From Mesorhizobium sp. B1-1-8 (GTDB lineage: Bacteria > Pseudomonadota > Alphaproteobacteria > Rhizobiales > Rhizobiaceae), in assembly GCF_006442795.2 (NCBI RefSeq), contig NZ_CP083956.1, positions 1,837,501 to 1,901,500 on the forward strand: a DNA stretch of 64,000 nucleotides, written 5' to 3'. This document shows positions 58,876-64,000 of this stretch, one piece after another. The notes beneath the pieces are model-generated. The model had not been told where the DNA came from, did no database searches, and saw only the letters and a list, made by a program, of their open reading frames with translations. Every line of letters begins with the position of its first letter. The stretch's first letter is position 1. Made by a program: the position numbers and the translations under genes.

Positions 58876-59598
58876 CTACTTCGAGCCGAGCGTCTTGATC
58901 GCGTCGTCGGTGGAGGAATCGGTCTGCCGGATCAGCGCCGCGGTGTTCTCGAAGGCGCGCTGGACCATGATCAGCCGGGTCATCTCCAGCACCGGATTGA
59001 CGTTCGATTCTTCCAGGAAACCTTGCGCGACGCCGACATCGTTGCGATCGGTGACCGGTTCGGGGGTGCGCGCGGGAACGATGCCCGAATTGCCGTAGCG
59101 GACAAAGTTCTCGCCGGGATCGAAATCGTAGAGGCCGATGGCACCGACCAGTTGATCGTTCTGCCGGAGCGAGCCGTCGGCGCCGGCCTTGGGCGGGCCG
59201 TTGCGGGGATCGAGCTGGATCGGCGCGCCACCGCCGTCCAGCACCGGATAGCCTTCGATCGACATCAGCTCGCCGTTCTCGTTCATGGAGAAGCGGCCGT
59301 CGCGCGTCATCACCGTGCCGGCCGGTGTCTCGATGGCGAACCAGGCGTCACCCTGGATGGCGAAGTCGAACGGATTGCCGGTTTCGGTCATCGAGCCATG
59401 CGCGCCGGAAAGATAGGTCTTGCCCGAGGAGGCGAAGGAGACCGATTTCGGCCCGGTCCCCGAAACCACGTCCTCGAACTTCACGCCGGTGGCGCGAAAG
59501 CCGATGGTCGAGGCGTTGGCGACATTGTCGGCAATGGTGTCGAGGCGACGCTCGAGCGCTATCTGCGAGGAGAGGGCGACGTAAAGACTGTCCTGCAT
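58876..59598 (-). CDS. flgF: Proximal rod protein FlgF
   Basis: A 240-residue rod protein with LYVALSSQIALERRLDTIAD, NVANASTIGFRATGVKFEDV and the C-terminal ESNVNPVLEMTRLIMVQRAF. Second gene of the long basal-body operon. Confidence 0.93.
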   Translation of the reverse strand: MQDSLYVALSSQIALERRLDTIADNVANASTIGFRATGVKFEDVVSGTGPKSVSFASSGKTYLSGAHGSMTETGNPFDFAIQGDAWFAIETPAGTVMTRDGRFSMNENGELMSIEGYPVLDGGGAPIQLDPRNGPPKAGADGSLRQNDQLVGAIGLYDFDPGENFVRYGNSGIVPARTPEPVTDRNDVGVAQGFLEESNVNPVLEMTRLIMVQRAFENTAALIRQTDSSTDDAIKTLGSK

Positions 59599-59605
59599 GG
59601 TGTTC

Positions 59606-60382
59606 TCAGAACTTCAACTTCTGCATGGCCATCATCAGATCGGTCGAGATGCCGACCGTTGTCGGCTGGGCAAACAGCACGCTGACCGATGTCTGCGCCG
59701 TGGAAGTCGGGTTGTTAATCTCCCACAGGCTGGTGAAACGGGTCAGGAACTTGTTCAGCTTGTCGGGGTCCTTGAAGTCGGCGATGTCGAGCTTCTGCTC
59801 GAACGCCTGCACCTGTTTGTCGATGTCGGCGGCGGCGAAGGAATCGGGCAGGCCGAGCGCCGTGCGAACCACGCTGGAGAGCGCGGTGTCGGCGAGCACG
59901 TCGTACCAGTTGGTGATTTCGGGGGCCTTGCGCTGGAAGTAGAGCGCCAGGCGCACACCCTGATTGGTCTGTCCGGCGTTTTCCTCCAGCGTCTGGCGCA
60001 TGTATTTGTCCACAGCGCCCTGCTGGGCGGAAGGAAAGAGGGTGGCGGTCGGGCCATAGGCCGCGAAGTTGAACGCCTTGACGAAATCCGCATAACGCTT
60101 GTCGCTGAGCTTGTTGGCAAAGCTGTCCTGGTCGGAGACGCCTTCCTTCAGCGCCTTGACCATGAAGGCCTTGGCATAGGCCATGTCGCTCAGGCCGTAG
60201 GCCTTCATGGCATAGTTGAACAGGCGGGTGTTGTTGACGAAATCGTCGATGGTTTTGATGCTGTCGATATTGGCGAGATAATAGTCGGTATCGCGCTTCA
60301 CGACCGGCTGCGATTCGACCTGGTCGATCGCCTTAGGGATGTCCTTGGCGATGAGCTGATAGCTCGTATAAGTGTTCAACAT
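59606..60382 (-). CDS. DUF1217 flagellar protein
   Basis: A 258-residue protein of the DUF1217 family (MLNTYTSYQLIAKDIPKAID, then a helical core and QKLDIADFKDPDKLNKFLTR). These genes are found almost only in alphaproteobacterial flagellar clusters, next to flgF. Function is not established; the lack of signal peptide or membrane helix and the helix-rich character would fit an export substrate or regulator. First gene of its operon, with the flagellar element 28 bases upstream. Confidence 0.82.
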   Translation of the reverse strand: MLNTYTSYQLIAKDIPKAIDQVESQPVVKRDTDYYLANIDSIKTIDDFVNNTRLFNYAMKAYGLSDMAYAKAFMVKALKEGVSDQDSFANKLSDKRYADFVKAFNFAAYGPTATLFPSAQQGAVDKYMRQTLEENAGQTNQGVRLALYFQRKAPEITNWYDVLADTALSSVVRTALGLPDSFAAADIDKQVQAFEQKLDIADFKDPDKLNKFLTRFTSLWEINNPTSTAQTSVSVLFAQPTTVGISTDLMMAMQKLKF

Positions 60383-60410
60383 AGGCGCCTCCAGCCGAAG
60401 CTATCCCAAG

Positions 60411-60437
60411 ATCATAGCGAAGCTTCCTTGTGCGAGG
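60411..60437 (-). promoter_or_regulatory. Flagellar operon element upstream of the DUF1217/flgF operon
   Basis: In gene direction: CCTCGCACAAG (60437-60427), ten bases, TATGAT (60416-60411), ending 28 bases before the start codon. This is the best -10-like box of the set. Confidence 0.7.
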
Positions 60438-60478
60438 CTGAATCGCAGCGCGGCGCGCGATTCAAGCCTCACACAAGG
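60426..60478. repeat. Long inverted repeat between divergent flagellar operons
   Basis: A left arm of 21-22 bases from 60426 (CCTTGTGCGAGGCTGAATCGC) would be quoted in part: its outer CCTTGTGCGAGGCT mirrors AGCCTCACACAAGG (60465-60478) with one mismatch, and inner GAATCGC (60439-60445) mirrors GCGATTC (60457-60463). The repeat therefore contains both facing copies of the flagellar element plus extra symmetric sequence. Confidence 0.75.
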
Positions 60479-60493
60479 CACGAGGACTATCCC
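60467..60493 (+). promoter_or_regulatory. Flagellar operon element upstream of motA
   Basis: CCTCACACAAG (60467-60477), ten bases, TATCCC (60488-60493; the next base is T), ending 32 bases before the motA GTG. It faces away from the DUF1217 copy. Confidence 0.65.
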
Positions 60494-60525
60494 TGTCCAC
60501 CATGTGACATGCGGAAGGACCTGCC

Positions 60526-61401
60526 GTGGGTATTCTGATTGGACTTGTGGTGACGCTTGGCTGCGTTCTCGGCGGCTTCATGGCCATGGGCGGCCATCTG
60601 CACGTGCTGATACAGCCATGGGAAGCGGTGGTCATCTGCGGCGCGGCACTCGGCACCTTCCTCGTCGCCAATCCGATGAAGACGGTCAAGGACACCGGCA
60701 AGGGCATTCTGGAAGCATTCAAGCAAGCGGTGCCGAAGGAGCGCGATTATCTGGAGACGCTGGGCGTCCTGCACAGCCTGATGCGCGAACTGCGCTCGAA
60801 GTCGCGCAGCGAGGTCGAGGCGCATATCGACAATCCGGAGGAGTCGGCGATCTTCCAGGCCTTCCCGACGGTGCTGAAAAACCACGACCTGACGAACTTC
60901 ATCTGCGACTATTGCCGCATCATCATCATCGGCAACGCCCGCTCGCACGAGATCGAGGCGCTGATGGACGAGGAGATACAGACCATCCGCAGCGACAAGC
61001 TGAAGGCTTATCACGCGATGGTCGCGGTGGGCGACGGCCTGCCGGCGCTCGGCATCGTCGCCGCCGTGCTCGGCGTGGTCAAGGCGATGGGCGCGCTCGA
61101 CCAGTCGCCGGAAATCCTCGGCGGCCTGATCGGCGCAGCACTTGTCGGCACCTTCCTCGGCATCTTCCTCTCCTATGCCGTGGTCGGTCCGGTCGCCACC
61201 AAGATCAAGACGGTGCGCGAGAAGAAGAACCGCCTCTACATCATCGTCAAGCAGACCCTGCTTGCCTATATGAACGGCGCCTTGCCGCAGGTCGCGATCG
61301 AATTCGGCCGCAAGACCATCTCCTCCTACGAGCGCCCGACGATCGATGCCGTCGAGCAGAGCACGATGAACACGGGCTCGGCCGAGAAGAAGGCGGCCTG
61401 A
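60526..61401 (+). CDS. motA: Flagellar motor stator protein MotA
   Basis: A 291-residue, four-helix proton-channel subunit. The GTG at 60526 follows AAGGA (60515-60519). Segments are [20 protein letters not shown] at the N-terminus, a cytoplasmic loop with [17 protein letters not shown] (torque region), and the C-terminal helices carrying the MotA signature ([20 protein letters not shown]). It pairs with MotB. First gene of the motA-fliM-fliN-fliG-flhB operon. Confidence 0.95.
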   Translation: MGILIGLVVTLGCVLGGFMAMGGHLHVLIQPWEAVVICGAALGTFLVANPMKTVKDTGKGILEAFKQAVPKERDYLETLGVLHSLMRELRSKSRSEVEAHIDNPEESAIFQAFPTVLKNHDLTNFICDYCRIIIIGNARSHEIEALMDEEIQTIRSDKLKAYHAMVAVGDGLPALGIVAAVLGVVKAMGALDQSPEILGGLIGAALVGTFLGIFLSYAVVGPVATKIKTVREKKNRLYIIVKQTLLAYMNGALPQVAIEFGRKTISSYERPTIDAVEQSTMNTGSAEKKAA

Positions 61402-61435
61402 GCATGCGCAATTTCAGACCGGGCCGCTTGCCGTC

Positions 61436-62371
61436 ATGACCAGTCCCGGCAGTCCGTCGCAAACACGGGCCTTGATCATCGAACGTCTCGTCGGCGACAG
61501 CGGCGAGGCGGCGCAGGTGATCGGCGTCGGCCGCGGCATGGCCGAGCGCTCGCTGCCGCTGCTGCAGAAGGCGCTGGCTGGCGAGCTCGGCGCGCCGGTG
61601 ACCGTCGACCTGCAGGCAGTCGAGGTCGGCCGCGTTCCCGATGCCCGCCTGCATGCCGGCGACACCTTCGCCATGACCATCGTTGCCTCGCCGACTTCGG
61701 CCGATGCCATGACGCTGGTCATGGACGCGCCGGCGATCGCCGTCATGGTCTGCACGCTGTTCGGCGGCGACCCGGACCAGCCGGTATCGCCGATCGAGCG
61801 TGAGCTGTCGCGGATCGAGATCGATGTCGCGACGATGGTCTTCCAGGAGGTCGCGTTGGCGCTCAACGGATCGGGCAGGCGTTCGCTCGACCTGCGGCTG
61901 CCGGTGCCGAAGGCGATGTCCGGCGGCGAAGCCAAACGGCGCATGCTGCGCGACGGCGCGGCGATCCGCATCGCCTATGGCATCTCGACGCCGACCGACA
62001 CCGGCACGGTGACGGTGATGATCCCGCAGCGCATCCTGATGGCGACGCGCGGCGCCACCGCCAATGTGAATGATGATGGGACGACCGAATTCGACTGGCG
62101 CGCCCGCTTCTCCGAAGAAGTGATGCGCTCGGCCGTGCGGCTTGAAGCCACCATGCCGCTCGCCCGGCTGACGCTCGGCGATCTGGCCAGCCTGCAGCCC
62201 GGCCAGGTGATCGAGTTCGAGGAGAACGCGCAGTCGCAGGCAAAGCTCAGCGCGCGCGGCAAGACGCTGTTTGTCTGCGAGTTCGGCAAGCTCGGGCAGA
62301 ATTACACGGTCCGCGTCAGGCATCCCCACGATGCCGGGCAGGATTTCATCGACGGCCTGATGCCTGGCTGA
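61436..62371 (+). CDS. fliM: Flagellar switch protein FliM
   Basis: A 311-residue C-ring protein, shorter than enteric FliM. The middle CheC-like domain is recognisable and the C-terminal SpoA-like domain contains [20 protein letters not shown]. The CheY-binding N-terminal motif is not conserved in the usual form. The Shine-Dalgarno is weak, suggesting coupling to motA, which ends 34 bases upstream. Confidence 0.85.
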   Translation: MTSPGSPSQTRALIIERLVGDSGEAAQVIGVGRGMAERSLPLLQKALAGELGAPVTVDLQAVEVGRVPDARLHAGDTFAMTIVASPTSADAMTLVMDAPAIAVMVCTLFGGDPDQPVSPIERELSRIEIDVATMVFQEVALALNGSGRRSLDLRLPVPKAMSGGEAKRRMLRDGAAIRIAYGISTPTDTGTVTVMIPQRILMATRGATANVNDDGTTEFDWRARFSEEVMRSAVRLEATMPLARLTLGDLASLQPGQVIEFEENAQSQAKLSARGKTLFVCEFGKLGQNYTVRVRHPHDAGQDFIDGLMPG

Positions 62372-62402
62372 TGCCGGGTCCGGGATGATTGGAGACGATA
62401 AG

Positions 62403-62789
62403 ATGGCAGCGACCAACGTTGAAATAGAAGCCGAACCCGGCCTGCCGGACGAAAAGCTGGATCGCGCCATCGAGGAACTGCGCGGCGTGCTCCGGGAAGA
62501 GGAAAAGCGCCCGGACGCGGCCCTGCAGGGCAGCGCCAATTCGAGCATCATCATGACCATCCCGGTCGATGTGCAGATCATCCTCGGCAGCACCGAGATG
62601 CCGGTCTCGGAGCTGATGGCGCTGCAGAAAGGCTCGACCGTGGCGCTCAACCGCCGCATCGGCGAGCCGGTCGACGTGGTGGTCAACGGCCGCAGAATAG
62701 CGCGCGGCGAGATCACGGTGCTGGAGAACGACCCGTCGCGCTTCGGCATCAGGCTCACCGAAATCATCGCGGCGACGAAGAGCGCCTAA
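62403..62789 (+). CDS. fliN: Flagellar switch protein FliN
   Basis: A 128-residue SpoA-domain protein. The ATG at 62403 is chosen because GGAG (62391-62394) lies eight bases before it; an upstream ATG at 62385 has no such site. The C-terminal SpoA domain reads [20 protein letters not shown], then [20 protein letters not shown]. Builds the base of the C ring with FliM. Confidence 0.93.
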   Translation: MAATNVEIEAEPGLPDEKLDRAIEELRGVLREEEKRPDAALQGSANSSIIMTIPVDVQIILGSTEMPVSELMALQKGSTVALNRRIGEPVDVVVNGRRIARGEITVLENDPSRFGIRLTEIIAATKSA

Positions 62790-62826
62790 GCATGAACGAG
62801 GGGCGCGCTCAGCAGGGGCAAGGGAC

Positions 62827-63843
62827 ATGACGGCATTGACGCTGACGCGCCCGCAAAAGGCGGCCGCCATATTGGTGGCGATGGGCAAACCCTCGGCCAG
62901 CCGGCTGCTCAAATTCTTCAAGCAGGAAGAGTTGAAGGCGTTGATCGAAGGCGCCCGCTTGCTGCGCACCATTCCACAAAGCGACCTGGAGCGCATCGTC
63001 GCCGAGTTCGAGGCCGAATTCACCGAAGGCGCCGGCCTGCTCGATTCCGCCGACCGGATGGACACCATCCTCAACGAATCGCTGTCGCCGGAGGAAATGA
63101 GCGCCATCATGGGCGACAAGAAGTACGAGCCGGCGCCTGAAGGGCCGCCGCCGATCTGGCCGGACCTCGAAAAGCTCGAACCCGCGCGGCTTGGTGGCTT
63201 CCTCGCCGGCGAGCACCCGCAGACCTCGGCGATGGTGCTGTCAAAGCTGGCGCCGCAGATCGCCGCCAACGTGCTTTTGACCATGGAAAAACCCCTGCGC
63301 AGCCAGATCATCAAGCGCATGGTGACGATGGCCAATATCCCTGATGCGGCGACCAGGGTGGTCGAGAACGAGCTGCGCGCCAGCATGCTTTCGCAGAAGT
63401 CGACCAAGGACACCTCGGCCGGTCAGGCGCGCGTCGCCAGCGTGCTCAATGAAATGGCCAAGCCCGAACTGGACGAAGTTATGCAGGACCTGGAAGCGGC
63501 CGGCACGCCCGACCTTGCCGGCGTCAAATCGCGGCTGTTCGCCTTCGACGACCTGCCGCTGCTGGCCCAGAAGGCGCGGGTGCTTTTGTTCGACGGATTG
63601 TCGACCGAACTCGTCACGCTGGCTCTGCGCGGCGCGCCGCCGGCGCTCACCGAGTCCGTGCTGTCGGCGATCGGCGCGCGCTCGCGCCGCATGATCGAAT
63701 CCGAGCTCGCACAGGGATCGGAAGGCATCGCGCTGGCCGACATCATGGCTGCCCGCAAGACGGTCGCGGTGACGACCATCCGGCTGTCGCGGGAAGGCGC
63801 ATTCGAGCTTCCGTCGATGCAGACCGACGCTGAAGCGGCCTGA
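62827..63843 (+). CDS. fliG: Flagellar switch protein FliG
   Basis: A 338-residue C-ring protein: N-terminal FliF-binding domain (LTRPQKAAAILVAMGKPSAS), middle domain with EHPQTSAMVLSKLAPQIAAN, and C-terminal torque domain with FDDLPLLAQKARVLLFDGLS carrying charged residues that face MotA. Confidence 0.95.
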   Translation: MTALTLTRPQKAAAILVAMGKPSASRLLKFFKQEELKALIEGARLLRTIPQSDLERIVAEFEAEFTEGAGLLDSADRMDTILNESLSPEEMSAIMGDKKYEPAPEGPPPIWPDLEKLEPARLGGFLAGEHPQTSAMVLSKLAPQIAANVLLTMEKPLRSQIIKRMVTMANIPDAATRVVENELRASMLSQKSTKDTSAGQARVASVLNEMAKPELDEVMQDLEAAGTPDLAGVKSRLFAFDDLPLLAQKARVLLFDGLSTELVTLALRGAPPALTESVLSAIGARSRRMIESELAQGSEGIALADIMAARKTVAVTTIRLSREGAFELPSMQTDAEAA

Positions 63844-63866
63844 CGGCCCGGTCGGGCTAGCGCACC

Positions 63867-64000
63867 ATGGCGGAGGCGGTCGACAAGGATTCCAAAACCG
63901 AGGAAGCCACAGAGAAGAAAATCCGCGACACGATCGAACAGGGCAAGCTGCCCCATTCGCGCGAGACCGCCATCTTCGCTTCCTTCATGGCCATCCTGGT
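63867..64000 (+). CDS. flhB: Flagellar biosynthesis protein FlhB, N-terminal part (truncated by window edge)
   Basis: ATG at 63867, 44 codons visible. [20 protein letters not shown], then [20 protein letters not shown] is the standard cytoplasmic FlhB start leading into the first membrane helix. The rest, including the NPTH autocleavage site, lies beyond the window. Fifth gene of the motA operon. Confidence 0.9.
   Translation, partial: MAEAVDKDSKTEEATEKKIRDTIEQGKLPHSRETAIFASFMAIL

Noticed and set aside
20252..60437. CTTG of the reverse-read flagellar element as the -35 of an RpoH-type promoter
   Set aside because: The CTTG points away from the genes and has no CyTATnT box at the right distance.
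1..64000. tRNA, rRNA, insertion sequences, integrases and attachment sites
   Set aside because: None could be recognised by reading; no transposase or integrase motifs among the translated genes.

Overview
The window looks like a chromosomal segment of a Mesorhizobium-type alphaproteobacterium (Hyphomicrobiales). The DNA is GC-rich with typical rhizobial sigma-70 boxes (CTATAT -10s). The flagellar gene set and order are those of the rhizobial system: MotC/MotD/MotE periplasmic motor proteins, Rem, FlaF/FlbT and small flagellins. Taxonomy is inferred from gene content only. No rRNA, tRNA, CRISPR array, insertion sequence or complete prophage was seen.

Layout. 1-13.6 kb is mixed metabolic and housekeeping DNA: a SnoaL-like fragment, a DUF533 protein, a candidate small RNA with a CCTCCTCCC loop, an SDR, an aminotransferase, acetyltransferases, a CDF metal exporter, a DenD-like dehydrogenase, a NicO-type nickel/cobalt exporter with its DUF1007 partner, a LysR/amidase pair, an ornithine decarboxylase behind a speF-type leader RNA, a GNAT gene carrying an in-frame palindromic repeat, and an SCP2 protein behind an operator-overlapped promoter.

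13.8-20.2 kb is a first flagellar block on the minus strand (flhA-fliR-fliJ-like, then flgJ-FlgN-like-orf). It is split by a small AT-richer plus-strand island (15.5-16.9 kb) holding an orphan gene, an endolysin-like amidase and a decayed cupin remnant. 20.3-34.6 kb is non-flagellar: an antibiotic-monooxygenase-like protein, a MarR/epimerase pair around a large palindrome, a frameshifted cupin, a ClC-type channel, an XRE-cupin regulator with a polyamine-type ABC importer, an FAD amine oxidase and a cupin, an MFS exporter and an asparagine synthetase.

34.8-64 kb is the main flagellar and motor cluster. The minus-strand operons are flgE-flgK-flgL-flaF-flbT-flgD-fliQ, rem, fliF-fliH-like-motB-motC-motD-lytic transglycosylase, two tandem flagellins, and DUF1217-flgF-fliI-orf-flgBC-fliE-flgG-flgA-flgI-motE-flgH-fliL-fliP. 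The divergent plus-strand operon is motA-fliM-fliN-fliG-flhB. Together they encode nearly all of the basal body, export gate, C-ring, hook, filament and proton-driven motor.

The most interesting signal is non-coding. A two-part element, C(C/T)TCRCRCAAG-N10-TAnnn(T/C), occurs 28-44 nt upstream of the first gene of five flagellar operons (flhA, flgE, fliF, DUF1217/flgF, motA), always with a spacer of exactly 10 nt. A degenerate copy lies before flgJ. I read it as an undescribed flagellar promoter/activator signature. Other regulatory palindromes, a repeat inside a gene, and two broken cupin genes are also described.
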